This document shows, piece after piece, positions 1-8,488 of a stretch of 64,000 nucleotides of DNA (the first letter of the stretch is position 1; each line of letters starts with the position of its first letter). The notes under the pieces were generated by a model. The model was not told where the DNA came from and searched no databases. It was given only the letters and a program-made list of their open reading frames with translations. The position numbers were made by a program, and so were the translations under genes. Where the stretch lies: NCBI RefSeq assembly GCF_001742165.1, contig NZ_CP016442.1, positions 1,116,001 through 1,180,000 on the forward strand. Direction: 5' to 3'. This stretch comes from Burkholderia stabilis. Its GTDB lineage: Bacteria; Pseudomonadota; Gammaproteobacteria; Burkholderiales; Burkholderiaceae.

Positions 1-325
1 ATATCAGTTGCACCGTCAGCAGCCGCTTCACGTGATCGAGCAGATCGGCGCGGCGTGTCCAGAAAAAGAACGACAGCGCATACAGCAGGTCGATCGACCA
101 GTACGGCACGATCGTCCACGGCACGAACGGGATCGCGTGCTCCCAGCCGAACGCGAACGTCGGCACCGCCGCGCGACGCGCGGCGAGCCAGTTCGCGAAA
201 CCGTAGGTCGAGAAGAACACGGCGCCCATCGCCGCGAGCCAGCCGAAGCGCAGCGCGAACGACGCGTCGCGCGCGCCGGCCACCGGCTCGGCGAGACCGC
301 CCGCGCCGCCGCCGAACGCGCTCAT
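1..325 (-). CDS. PAP2-superfamily / dual-specificity phosphatase, YnbD-like (partial, N-terminus only)
   Basis: This is the first 108 codons of a membrane protein that continues beyond base 1. The start ATG at 325 overlaps the TGA of the upstream hydrolase-methyltransferase (ATGA), so the two are translationally coupled. The visible part has a small-residue N-terminus, a membrane segment (about residues 27-45) and a second hydrophobic stretch containing PYWSIDLLYALSFF (about residues 77-92). The pattern and position match YnbD of the E. coli ynbABCD cluster, which joins a PAP2 lipid phosphatase domain to a C-terminal dual-specificity phosphatase. The catalytic motifs lie outside the window, so the name rests on context and the N-terminal membrane pattern. 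Confidence 0.6.
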   Translation of the reverse strand, partial: MSAFGGGAGGLAEPVAGARDASFALRFGWLAAMGAVFFSTYGFANWLAARRAAVPTFAFGWEHAIPFVPWTIVPYWSIDLLYALSFFFWTRRADLLDHVKRLLTVQLI

Positions 326-2091
326 GACGCGTCGACCCGCTGCGCGAGGCTGACCGTGAAGATGCCCATTTCGTCGATCCGCTGGTCGAGCTTGCGGAAA
401 CCCGCGCGCGCGACGAGCTCGTCCATCTCGGCCTGCGAGCGGCGGCGCATCACCCAGGTCGCCTCGCCGCGATGGTTGTTCAGCGCGCGCGCGATGAATT
501 CGAGCTGCGGATGCCACGGCTGCCCCGTATAGACGAGATAGCCGCCCGGCGGCACGGCCTGAGCGAGCCCGCGCAGCGAGCGCTCGATCAGCGCGTTCTC
601 GCCGAACAGTTCATACAGGCCCGACACGATTGCGAGCGTCGGACGCGGCTCGAGCGTCGCAAGCGACGCTTCGTCGAACGCGTCGCCGCGCTCGAAGCGC
701 GCGATCGGCTCGAGGCCGCGCTGCGCGATCAGCACGCGCCCGGCCTCGACGTTCGGCGGGCTGTAGTCGCGCAGCGTGATGTCGTCGGGCGCCGCGCCGT
801 CGCGCTCGGCGGCCGTCGCGATTGCATCGAGCACGTAGCGCCCGTGCCCGGCCGCGATGTCGACGATCCGCACCGGTGTGCCGTGGCCGCGCAGCCGGCC
901 GATCGCCGTGCCGATCAGTTCCTGCAGATGCACCTTGCGCTGGCGGATGCCGATCCAGCCCGGCGAATCGAGATACGTGCGGTCGATCAGCGCGCCGACG
1001 CCGAGCCGCCCTTGCGCGCGATTGCGGTACACGTAATCGAGCGTCGAGCCCGAATCGAAACCGAGCCGCAGCCCGAGCGCGATGCCGTCCGACAGCGCAC
1101 CGCCGGCTTTCAGGCCGGCGCGCGTGAGTGCCCAGTACGCGCGCGCGAACACGTTCGCGGGCGGCCGGCCGAGCGCCGCGTATTCGTCATGGAACGCGCC
1201 GCGCCGGTCGGCGTCGGCGAGCGACACGCGCGGGCTCGGCGCATCGAACTCGCGCAGCACGAACGCACGCAGCGGCGCGAGCGCCTGGGCGCGGTCGCGC
1301 TCGCCGAGCGTGTCGTGATAGAAGCCCGGCAGCACGATGCGCTCCTTGCGCGCGGAGCCGAGCCGTTCGAAGAAGCGGTCCTGCGGGCCGCGATGCACGA
1401 CCCAGTCGGCGCCCGAGATCAACAGCTGGGTCGGCACGGTGATCGCGGCCGCGTCGGCGACGATCCGCTTCGCGGTGTCGTGCAGGTCGAGCAGCATGTT
1501 GACCGCGATCGGTCGCGTGATCAGCGGGTCGGACGCATAACTCGCGATCCGCTCGGGGTCGTGCGTGAGGAATTTCGGCTTCACGTAGCTGTTCACGTAG
1601 AACAGCCCGCGCAGCTTGTGCATCAGCCGCAGGCCCGGCCGCGCAAACGGCACGTAGAGCTTGATGTGGAATGCCGGCGACGCGACGACGAGGCAGCGGA
1701 TCGGCGGCGCGTAGTCGTGCGCCCAGGTGGCCGCGAGCACCGCGCCGACGCTCTGGCCGACCACGGCCATGTCCTCGATCGCGATGCCGTGCGTATCGCG
1801 GATGTGTTCGACGAAGGTCTGCAGATCGCGCACCGATGCGGCCGCGCTCGGGCTGTAGCCGCGCGCGCCGGGCGAACGGCCGTGGCCGCGCGCATCCCAT
1901 GCGAAGAACGCGAAATCGGGCAGGTCGAGCTCGTCGACGAGGTGCGCGACGCGTGCCGAATGTTCGTGGCCGCGATGCAGCAGCACGATCGCGCCGCGGC
2001 AGCGCGGGCTCGTGGCGGGCCAGTGACGATAGAACAGCGTTTCGCCGTCGTGCGTGATGAAGTCGGCCTCGCGGGCCATGCGTGCGCTCAT
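322..2091 (-). CDS. Bifunctional alpha/beta hydrolase / class I SAM-dependent methyltransferase, YnbC-like
   Basis: A 589-residue two-domain protein. Residues about 10-285 form an alpha/beta hydrolase of the monoacylglycerol-lipase type, with nucleophile Ser114 in GQSVGA, probable Asp229 (ISGADW) and His259 (GFYHD). Residues about 310-585 form a Rossmann methyltransferase with SAM motif I VDIAAGHGRYV (about 410-420). The same fusion occurs in E. coli YnbC, and the neighbours match the other Ynb proteins. It is probably an acyl-lipid hydrolase and methyltransferase acting at the membrane in a phospholipid-modifying pathway; its substrate is unknown. An alternative start at 2076 (MAREADF) is possible. 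The gene sits between the CDP-alcohol transferase and the PAP2 phosphatase and overlaps the latter by 4 bp. Confidence 0.85.
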   Translation of the reverse strand: MSARMAREADFITHDGETLFYRHWPATSPRCRGAIVLLHRGHEHSARVAHLVDELDLPDFAFFAWDARGHGRSPGARGYSPSAAASVRDLQTFVEHIRDTHGIAIEDMAVVGQSVGAVLAATWAHDYAPPIRCLVVASPAFHIKLYVPFARPGLRLMHKLRGLFYVNSYVKPKFLTHDPERIASYASDPLITRPIAVNMLLDLHDTAKRIVADAAAITVPTQLLISGADWVVHRGPQDRFFERLGSARKERIVLPGFYHDTLGERDRAQALAPLRAFVLREFDAPSPRVSLADADRRGAFHDEYAALGRPPANVFARAYWALTRAGLKAGGALSDGIALGLRLGFDSGSTLDYVYRNRAQGRLGVGALIDRTYLDSPGWIGIRQRKVHLQELIGTAIGRLRGHGTPVRIVDIAAGHGRYVLDAIATAAERDGAAPDDITLRDYSPPNVEAGRVLIAQRGLEPIARFERGDAFDEASLATLEPRPTLAIVSGLYELFGENALIERSLRGLAQAVPPGGYLVYTGQPWHPQLEFIARALNNHRGEATWVMRRRSQAEMDELVARAGFRKLDQRIDEMGIFTVSLAQRVDAS

Positions 2092-2150
2092 GCGATCTCT
2101 CTCGTTTCGTTATTCGAATCTTGTGGCGCCGCCCTCCGGCGCCGCGGGGG

Positions 2151-2756
2151 TCAACCGCCCTTTTCGGCGATGCCGGCCTGCACGCGCCGCACCACCGTCA
2201 CGATCGACAGCACGATCAGCAGGCGCCACAACCATGCGGCGAGGCTGCCGACCGGCAGGCCGAGGCCGATCCACAGCGCGAATGCGCCGAGGGCCAGCGC
2301 GCGGTCGCTCTTGCCGAACGGGCCGTCGTAACGGCGGCTCGCGCCGACGAGCGGCCCGATCAGCCCCGCGCATTCGACGATGACCGCCGTCAGCGCGAAC
2401 AGCCAGACGTCCGCCGGAGCGAACGCGGAAATGGCGAGGAACGGCAGTACGAGCGCGACGTCGGACACGATGTCGCCCAGCTCGTTCAGGTAGGCGCCGA
2501 GCGTGCTCTTCTGCCCGTGCTCGCGCGCGAGCATCCCGTCGATCGCGTTGAGCGCCATGCGCGCGAACAGCCACAGCGGAATCAGCAGGAACAACGCGCG
2601 GGCGAACACGCCGAGCCCGGCGAGCGCGCCGACGACGATCGAGCCGCCGGCCGCGAACAGCGTGACCTGGTTGGCAGTGACGCCACGTTCGGCGAGCGAA
2701 TTCGCGAACGGGCGCAGACGATTCTGGAATTTGGGTTTGAGTGCGTAGAGGCTCAT
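2151..2756 (-). CDS. CDP-alcohol phosphatidyltransferase family protein, YnbA-like
   Basis: About 201 residues with several membrane helices. The family signature is present as NAIDGMLAR, eight residues, then GAYLNELGD. Against the canonical D-x2-D-G-x2-A-R-x8-G-x3-D-x3-D, the first and third Asp are Asn, a variation I recall in E. coli YnbA. Members transfer a phosphatidyl group from CDP-diacylglycerol to an alcohol. The start at 2756 (MSLYALKP) matches YnbA better than the upstream ATG at 2777, which would add seven residues. It is first in the minus-strand operon ynbA-ynbC-ynbD and divergent from the acyltransferase and cytidylyltransferase genes that would supply CDP-diacylglycerol. The acceptor alcohol is not known. 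Confidence 0.85.
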   Translation of the reverse strand: MSLYALKPKFQNRLRPFANSLAERGVTANQVTLFAAGGSIVVGALAGLGVFARALFLLIPLWLFARMALNAIDGMLAREHGQKSTLGAYLNELGDIVSDVALVLPFLAISAFAPADVWLFALTAVIVECAGLIGPLVGASRRYDGPFGKSDRALALGAFALWIGLGLPVGSLAAWLWRLLIVLSIVTVVRRVQAGIAEKGG

Positions 2757-2777
2757 CGTTTTATTCGTTCGGCTCAT

Positions 2778-3211
2778 TCGGACACGGTTTGCGCCGCACT
2801 GCCCCGGGCGGCTAAACAGCTTCGTCGGCCTTCAATGGACGGCCCTAATCGTCGCCGAGCGGCCCCGATGCGTCAAGCACGCGGCCTCGGCCTGCGCGCG
2901 GCGCCAATCTGGCATTTTTCATGGAAACTCGCGATAATCCGCTGGCCCGAGCGCAGCGAGATCCATTCGAACTGCAAACGGGCACTCGTGCAACAGCCGA
3001 TTATCACGCCGCCGACCGGCGCATTTGCCGCTACGCCACAGCGTGTGACGGCGAATCGTCCGATTATCGCGGACCTGCGACAGGCAGCCACGAATTTGAA
3101 AAAATTTAAACAAGAGCCGTCCGGCGCGCGTCCTGCCGCGCCGGCATTCCGGGATTCCGCCCGCCGCGCATGCGCGGCAGGCCGGGCATGCAAGCAGGGG
3201 GCGCCGCGCCG
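2778..3211. promoter_or_regulatory. Divergent intergenic region of the lipid-enzyme module
   Basis: This stretch of about 430 bp separates the minus-strand YnbA-like operon from the plus-strand acyltransferase. It includes an AT-rich patch around 3092-3113 with runs of A and T, a likely promoter region. Short open frames on both strands around 2919-3113 show no recognisable protein character, so I take the stretch to be regulatory. Confidence 0.4.
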
Positions 3212-3841
3212 ATGAACATCTTCAACGTCTGGCAGCGCGATTTCCTGCTGTCCATCGTGCGGCTCGTCGCCGGCGCGTATCCGGTCTGGCATCAGGCGCC
3301 GCCGTCGCCGACGCAGAAAATCTATTTCTCGAACCACACGAGCCACATCGACACGCTCGCGATCCTCGCCGCGCTGCCGCGCGACGTGCGCGCGGTCGTG
3401 CGGCCGGTCGCCGCGCGCGACTACTGGGACAGCAGCGACATGAAGCGCCACATCGCGCAGAAGCTGCTGAACGTCGTGCTGATCGACCGCCACCGCGAAT
3501 CCGGCGGCGACCCGCTCGAACCGGTGCGCGACGCGCTGCGGCAAGGCCATTCGATCATCATCTTTCCGGAAGGCACGCGCGGCGCCGACGTGCTGCCGCA
3601 GCCGTTCAAGAGCGGGCTGTTCCATCTCGCGACCGAGTTTCCGAACGTCGCGCTCGCGCCCGTCTACCTCGAGAACCTGCAGCGCATCATGCCGAAGGGC
3701 GCGATCTGGCCCGTGCCGCTGATCTGCAAGGTGCACTTCGGCGCGAACGACGCGCTCGGCGCGCAGGAGGACAAGCCGACGTTCCTCGCCCGCATGCGCG
3801 ACGCGGTCGTCGCGCTCGCGCCGCAGCGGCCCGCAGGCTGA
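3212..3841 (+). CDS. 1-acyl-sn-glycerol-3-phosphate acyltransferase family protein (PlsC-like)
   Basis: A 209-residue acyltransferase. The catalytic HX4D motif is NHTSHID (His42, Asp47) and the acceptor-binding motif is FPEGTRG (about 118-124). PlsC-family enzymes acylate lysophosphatidic acid or a related lysolipid at the inner membrane to make phosphatidate. The start at 3212 (MNIFNVWQRD) is chosen over an in-frame ATG at 3170 because a purine-rich stretch (gcagggg) lies about 11 bases upstream and similarity starts here. It is followed 36 bp later by the CdsA-type gene, so acylation and CDP-activation are likely co-expressed. The lysolipid substrate is not evident from sequence. Confidence 0.88.
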   Translation: MNIFNVWQRDFLLSIVRLVAGAYPVWHQAPPSPTQKIYFSNHTSHIDTLAILAALPRDVRAVVRPVAARDYWDSSDMKRHIAQKLLNVVLIDRHRESGGDPLEPVRDALRQGHSIIIFPEGTRGADVLPQPFKSGLFHLATEFPNVALAPVYLENLQRIMPKGAIWPVPLICKVHFGANDALGAQEDKPTFLARMRDAVVALAPQRPAG

Positions 3842-3877
3842 ACGCGGCGCCCTCCTCTCCCTTTTCCGGATAACCAC

Positions 3878-4807
3878 ATGCGAACTCTCTTCTGGGAACT
3901 GGTCGCGGGCGTGACGGGCGTGCTCGTCGTCGCGACCGTGATCGGCGCGATCCTCGGCGCGCGCAGCGGCGGCACGAGCGCGACCATCGTCAACCTGAAC
4001 CAGCGCATCCGCGCGTGGTGGGCGATGATCGCGATCATGGCCATCGCGATCGGCCTCGGCAACAACGTCACCTACCTCGTATTCGCGGTGCTGTCGTACC
4101 TGACGCTGCGCGAATTCATCACGCTCACGCCGACCACCGCGAGCGACCACACGACGCTCTTCATCGCGTTCTTCATCGCGATTCCCGTGCAGTACCTGCT
4201 GCTCGCGATCAACTGGTACGGGATGTATTCGATCTTCGTGCCGGTGCACCTGTTCTTCGCGATGTCGCTCGTGTCGGCGCTCACGCAGGACACGCGCGAG
4301 TTCCTGAGCCGCAACGCGAAGATCAACTGGGCGCTGATGGTGTGCGTGTACGGGCTGAGCCATGCGCCGGCCGTGCTGATCCTCGACATTCCGCACTACA
4401 CGGGGCAGAACGCGCTGCTGTTGTTCTTCTTCCTGTTCGTCGTGCAGATCAGCGACGTGCTGCAGTACGTGGTCGGCAAGCTGTTCGGACGCCGCAAGAT
4501 CGCGCCGCAGCTGTCGCCGTCGAAGACGGTCGAGGGCTTCATCGGCGGCGGCCTGCTCGCGACGCTGTGCGGCGCCTCGCTGTATCGCGTGACGCCGTTC
4601 AGCTTCGGCGCGGCGTTCGGGATCTCGCTCGCGATCGTGATCGCGGGCTTCGTCGGTGGCCTCGTGCTGTCGGCGGTCAAGCGCTCGCTCGGCACGAAGG
4701 ACTGGGGCTCGATGATCGCGGGCCACGGCGGGATGCTCGATCGCGTCGATTCGATCTGCTTCGCCGCGCCGGTGTTCTTCCACCTCGTGCGCTACCTGTA
4801 CGTATGA
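3878..4807 (+). CDS. Phosphatidate cytidylyltransferase (CdsA/YnbB-like)
   Basis: A 309-residue multi-helix membrane protein. It carries the CdsA signature as KRSLGTKDWGSMIAGHGGMLDRVD near the C-terminus, and LSPSKTVEGFIGG in the preceding loop. It converts phosphatidate plus CTP to CDP-diacylglycerol, the substrate of the YnbA-like transferase across the divergent promoter. A dedicated extra CdsA beside a CDP-alcohol transferase is the layout of E. coli ynbAB. A GC-rich hairpin follows the stop codon. It is probably not the housekeeping cdsA, which in beta-proteobacteria lies with the dxr/bamA genes, absent here. Confidence 0.9.
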   Translation: MRTLFWELVAGVTGVLVVATVIGAILGARSGGTSATIVNLNQRIRAWWAMIAIMAIAIGLGNNVTYLVFAVLSYLTLREFITLTPTTASDHTTLFIAFFIAIPVQYLLLAINWYGMYSIFVPVHLFFAMSLVSALTQDTREFLSRNAKINWALMVCVYGLSHAPAVLILDIPHYTGQNALLLFFFLFVVQISDVLQYVVGKLFGRRKIAPQLSPSKTVEGFIGGGLLATLCGASLYRVTPFSFGAAFGISLAIVIAGFVGGLVLSAVKRSLGTKDWGSMIAGHGGMLDRVDSICFAAPVFFHLVRYLYV

Positions 4808-4812
4808 CGCGC

Positions 4813-4836
4813 GGGCGGCGCAACGCCGCCCGTTTC
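4813..4836 (+). terminator. Rho-independent-type terminator after the CdsA-like gene
   Basis: An 8-bp GC stem (4813-4820 with 4824-4831), a 3-base loop and then gtttccgtt lie immediately after the stop at 4807. The T-run is short, so it may be a moderate terminator separating the convergent gene that ends at 4851. Confidence 0.6.
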
Positions 4837-4850
4837 CGTTGCGCGCGGGC

Positions 4851-5675
4851 TCAATACCCTTCGCGCAGCACCTTCGGCACGACGTAGCGGCCACGCGCCG
4901 CGTCGAATTTCACCGTGTAGCGCGCGTGGATCTCCTTGTCGCCGCGCGTGCCCGTTTCCGTCACCGTCAGTGGATAGACGTCGCCGGCGCCCGTCGTGTC
5001 GGGCGCGATCGCGAACGTGCGGCTCTCGCAATGCGATTTCGCGTTCCCGCAATCGAGCGACCCCGTGTTGTCGAGCGCTTCGTTGATGCGCGGCGCCGCT
5101 TCGACGATCGCATTGCCGTAAGGCAACCAGATCGACCGGCTTGCCTGCGTATAACCCTGCAGCGTGATTCCGTCGCCGATGACGAACCCGAACAGGTGCG
5201 GCCCCAGCCGCTCGATATGCACAGTGCCCGGTTCGCCGCGCTTGCCCGACGCGATCTCCGTCTTCTTCACGACCGGTTCGAGCGCGTTGCCGTCCGCGGT
5301 CGGCTTCAGCACGTACAGATCGATCGTGCCGCCCGTGCCGTCCGAATCCATGCCCGGCATCCCGTTCTGCACGGCCGCTTCGGTCTCGCCGCACATCGCG
5401 AGCAGGACACGCGGGCCGTCGGCGGTCGCGACGCGCAGCGATCCGCACGACGCGTAGATGAAATCGTCGCCGTCCGACTGCCAGCCCTTGCGGTCTGCGC
5501 GCCACTTGCCGTAGTTGTCGTGGATGAACGTGTTCAACTGACGCTCGGGATGCGCAGGATCGGCCGCGTACACGGGCGACAGCGCGGAGAGCGCCGTGAG
5601 CACCGCGAGCGCGGTCAGTGCGGCGAGCGAAGCGACGGACGGCCTGGGACGTTTTTTCCGGGGCTGGACGGTCAT
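4851..5675 (-). CDS. Exported protein of unknown function
   Basis: A 274-residue protein with a positively charged N-terminus and an Ala/Leu-rich segment (about residues 14-37) ending near VYAADP, consistent with a Sec signal peptide. The mature part is soluble and rich in beta-type sequence. It has four Cys residues in probable pairs (ASCGS, AMCGE, DCGN, HCES) that could form disulphides in the periplasm. I do not recognise a family. It is convergent with the cytidylyltransferase and followed upstream, on the same strand, by another exported unknown. No clear ribosome binding site precedes the ATG at 5675. Confidence 0.65.
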   Translation of the reverse strand: MTVQPRKKRPRPSVASLAALTALAVLTALSALSPVYAADPAHPERQLNTFIHDNYGKWRADRKGWQSDGDDFIYASCGSLRVATADGPRVLLAMCGETEAAVQNGMPGMDSDGTGGTIDLYVLKPTADGNALEPVVKKTEIASGKRGEPGTVHIERLGPHLFGFVIGDGITLQGYTQASRSIWLPYGNAIVEAAPRINEALDNTGSLDCGNAKSHCESRTFAIAPDTTGAGDVYPLTVTETGTRGDKEIHARYTVKFDAARGRYVVPKVLREGY

Positions 5676-5730
5676 GGTGAAGGTTCGATTCGATCGGATT
5701 GAAGAAGTATGCCGTGCAGGGTACGCGCGA

Positions 5731-6486
5731 TCACGGCTGCCGCGGCGCGATGCCGGTGCCGTCCGGCTTCAGCCGCGCGGTTTGCACCCACCCTTCGGCA
5801 GTGCCTTTCGTGCGCGGATTCAGATAGACGACCGACGTGAAGCGGCCGTATTCGGCGCGCGCATCGACCCGGTCATGCTCGACGACGAACAGCCCGTCGA
5901 TCCGGCATGCGTCATCCGGCGCGGAATAGAACGGCAAGCGCCCCTTGCCCGTCACGACACGGCCCGCGTCACTGCCCATCACGTAATCGCCCTGCGCCTG
6001 CGCGCGGCGGTCCAGCGCATCGCAATCGACGGCGTCGCGGGTGGACGCGGCCGGCGCAGCACACGTCGACACGAAACGCGACAATGCGCGCCGGTCGATC
6101 GCCAGCACGTCCGGACGATCGGGATCGCGCGTGACGTCGAGCGCGCGCATCGCATGCGTATCGAGCGTCACCCAGCCGATCGTCGCTTCGCGATTCGGGG
6201 TGCCCGAATGAGGCGGCGTGACGAACAGGCGGATGCGATAGGTGTCGCCTTCGCGCTCGTCCACGTCGGCGCGGATCGCGCGCCGGTCCATCACGGTCTG
6301 CCGCAGCGCCGGCACGATCAGTTGCGTCAACTGGTCGTCGCAGGACGCAGGCGGCGCGGCGGCGGCCGGCAGTGCGGCCACTGCGCCGATGCACGCCAGC
6401 GCGATGCGCCCGGCGATTGCCGCGAACCGGCGGCGGCACACGGCCTCGCCATTCGCGCCGGCCGGCGTTACGATCTCGTTCTTCAT
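5731..6486 (-). CDS. Exported protein of unknown function with C-terminal SH3-like segment
   Basis: A 251-residue protein starting MKNEIVTPAG, with a hydrophobic segment ending in PAAAAPPASC at about residue 47, so probably Sec-exported. A pair of Cys follows in the mature region (TCAAP, VDCDA) and another at DDACRIDG. The last 65 residues (GRLPFYSAP ... EGWVQTARLKP) resemble bacterial SH3 folds found in periplasmic and cell-wall proteins; this is a pattern-level guess. It is same-strand with the exported unknown ending at 4851 (gap about 55 bp) and divergent from a LuxR-type regulator starting at 6595, so the pair may form an operon. Confidence 0.6.
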   Translation of the reverse strand: MKNEIVTPAGANGEAVCRRRFAAIAGRIALACIGAVAALPAAAAPPASCDDQLTQLIVPALRQTVMDRRAIRADVDEREGDTYRIRLFVTPPHSGTPNREATIGWVTLDTHAMRALDVTRDPDRPDVLAIDRRALSRFVSTCAAPAASTRDAVDCDALDRRAQAQGDYVMGSDAGRVVTGKGRLPFYSAPDDACRIDGLFVVEHDRVDARAEYGRFTSVVYLNPRTKGTAEGWVQTARLKPDGTGIAPRQP

Positions 6487-6594
6487 TCCAGGATCCGTTC
6501 GATGCATGCGGAAATGCGCCCGCGAGCCCGTAGCGTATACGCACGGCGCGGCCTCGCAAGCGCGCATCGGCCGGCCCTCGCCACGGATACACGC

Positions 6595-7386
6595 ATGAAC
6601 CTGACCTTGCAGGACGTCGCCTGGCACCGCTCGGTCGGGCGGCTCATCGAGTCGCTCGACCAGCCGGGCTTCTGGCTGTCGCTGACGCGGCTGATCGACG
6701 AATACGTCGCGCTCGACAGCTGGGTCGCGCTGATGTTCGACGACGGCCGGCCGCAGGTGTTCGCCGAATGCGCGTACGAAGGCGGCGGCCCCGACCCGCT
6801 GTTCCGCGACTACGTGCAGGGCCTGTACCTGCTGGACCCGTTCTACATCGCGAACCGCGAAGCGCCGAAAAGCGGCCTGTTCCGGCTGTCCGACGTCGCG
6901 CCCGAATGCTTTCGCGACACCGAGTACTACACGCTCTATTTCACGCACAACGTCGTCGAGGACGAAGTGCAGTTCAACGTCGTGCTCGACGACACGCGCA
7001 CGCTGTGCCTGTCGCTCGGCAGCAAGCGGCGCTTCGGCCCCGAACAGGTGGCGCTGCTCGACGTGATCCGCCCGTGGGTGGCCGGGCTGATGCGCCAGCG
7101 CCTCGCGTTCGAGCACACGAGCGCCGACCCCGCGCCGCCGCGCCGGGCCGGTGCGCAGGACGGCTTCGAGCACGCGATGGCGCGGCTCGGCACGCCGCTC
7201 ACCGCGCGCGAACTCGACGTGATCCGCCTGATCCTGAGCGGCCGCTCGAACAAGGAAGTCGCGAACAAGCTGGCGATCTCGGCGGAAACGGTGAAAGTGC
7301 ACCGGCGCAACATCTACGCGAAGCTCGCGATCAATTCGCAGTCGGAGCTGTTCTCGTTGTTCCTGAAGGCGCAGACCGATGCGTAA
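6595..7386 (+). CDS. LuxR-family transcriptional regulator
   Basis: A 263-residue regulator. The C-terminal 65 residues form a LuxR/FixJ-type helix-turn-helix: LTARELDVIRLILSGRSNKE followed by VANKLAISAETVKVHRRNIY. The N-terminal 180 residues look like a GAF/PAS-type sensor rather than an acyl-homoserine-lactone domain, because the Trp/Tyr/Asp cluster of that domain is not evident. There is no receiver Asp motif. The start at 6595 (MNLTLQDVAW) is the first good ATG. A second LuxR-type gene lies 109 bp downstream. The ligand and targets are not deducible; the divergent exported protein and the downstream porin/MFS operon are candidates. Confidence 0.85.
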   Translation: MNLTLQDVAWHRSVGRLIESLDQPGFWLSLTRLIDEYVALDSWVALMFDDGRPQVFAECAYEGGGPDPLFRDYVQGLYLLDPFYIANREAPKSGLFRLSDVAPECFRDTEYYTLYFTHNVVEDEVQFNVVLDDTRTLCLSLGSKRRFGPEQVALLDVIRPWVAGLMRQRLAFEHTSADPAPPRRAGAQDGFEHAMARLGTPLTARELDVIRLILSGRSNKEVANKLAISAETVKVHRRNIYAKLAINSQSELFSLFLKAQTDA

Positions 7387-7495
7387 CGCGTCACGCCATC
7401 GCCGCGCGTCGGTCGAGGCACGGGCAATCCCCGGCTGACGTGCGCGCGCGGCTCGCGTAACGTCCGCGTATCGTTCAGCTTCGCGGGCACCTTCC

Positions 7496-8323
7496 ATGCA
7501 CCTCGCTCCCCCCGCTCCACCCGGCCACGGCGGCCCCGTCATCGGCGTGCGGCCGCAGACGCTCGGCAATGCGATCCGGGCGGCCGGCACCACCGGGTTC
7601 GCCGACGCTGTCGCCCGCTTCGTCAACGAGAGCCTCGTCACCGACGCGATCCACCTCGAGCGCTGGCGGCCCGACCCGGGCGCCGCGTCGGGCTACCTGA
7701 TCGAATGGCTCGGAAGCTGGGGCGACCGCTATCAGGAACTGTGCGCGCTGATGGATGCGTACTACCGCGATTTCTGGCAGACCGATCCGCTCGTCGAACC
7801 CGTGCGCGGCACGACCGGCACGGTGCTGCTGCAGCGGCACGTCGGCGGCCTGCCCGACGGCGATTTCCGCCGGCGCTTCTTCGACGAACAGCGCGTCACG
7901 CAGGAATGCATGCTCGTGCACGGCAACGCGAACATCCAGTACGCGCTGTCGGTCACGCGCTCGACCGACCAGGCCGCGTTCAGCCGCAGTGAGCTGTTCC
8001 ACCTGCGGCAGATGGCCGACCTGCTGTTTCCGCTGCTCGAAATGCATGCGCGCTCGTGCGCCGCGCGCCGCATCGCGCCGGCAGCCGGCCCTGCGCCGTC
8101 GCACCACGGCTTCGATGCGCGCATCGCGCGCCAGGGCGTGCGGCTGTCACGCCGCGAGCAGGAGATCTGCAAGCTGTTGCTGAGCGGCCGCTCGGTGCCG
8201 GACGCCGCGACGCTGCTCGACATCCGTCACTCGACCGCCGAGACCTACGTGAAGCGCGCATTCGCGAAGCTCGGCGTGCGCACGCGCAGCGAGTTGTTCG
8301 ACTGGGCGCTGATCGACGGTTAG
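7496..8323 (+). CDS. LuxR-family transcriptional regulator (second of a tandem pair)
   Basis: A 275-residue regulator with a C-terminal LuxR helix-turn-helix (LSRREQEICKLLLSGRSVPD then HSTAETYVKRAFAKLGVRTR). The N-terminal sensor region is only distantly like that of the upstream regulator; both share the layout sensor plus DNA-binding domain. It is followed by a strong terminator at 8416-8446. Beyond that, the minus-strand porin/MFS operon ends, so the regulators face that operon's 3' end. Function is transcriptional control by an unknown signal. Confidence 0.85.
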   Translation: MHLAPPAPPGHGGPVIGVRPQTLGNAIRAAGTTGFADAVARFVNESLVTDAIHLERWRPDPGAASGYLIEWLGSWGDRYQELCALMDAYYRDFWQTDPLVEPVRGTTGTVLLQRHVGGLPDGDFRRRFFDEQRVTQECMLVHGNANIQYALSVTRSTDQAAFSRSELFHLRQMADLLFPLLEMHARSCAARRIAPAAGPAPSHHGFDARIARQGVRLSRREQEICKLLLSGRSVPDAATLLDIRHSTAETYVKRAFAKLGVRTRSELFDWALIDG

Positions 8324-8415
8324 CCGTCTCGCGGCCGATGCGTCGTCCGGGCACACGCGGCGCCGGTCGCGCAGTCGCTGCCGAATGCAGTCATGCTCGC
8401 GCCGTTTACGACACA

Positions 8416-8446
8416 CGCCGGCCTTGCGAAAAGGCCGGCGTTTTTT
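8416..8446 (+). terminator. Strong rho-independent terminator
   Basis: A perfect 10-bp stem (8416-8425 with 8431-8440), loop gcgaa and a run of six T lie about 90 bp after the second LuxR gene on the plus strand. There is no A-run on the left side, so it serves the plus strand only. Confidence 0.9.
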
Positions 8447-8488
8447 ACTGCGTCATGTCTCGCGGCAGCGCGACCTCCCCACCACGCG

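Noticed and set aside
2873..4894. 673-codon minus-strand frame opposite the acyltransferase and cytidylyltransferase genes
   Set aside because: The plus-strand proteins carry family motifs; the antisense frame is Arg/His-rich noise.
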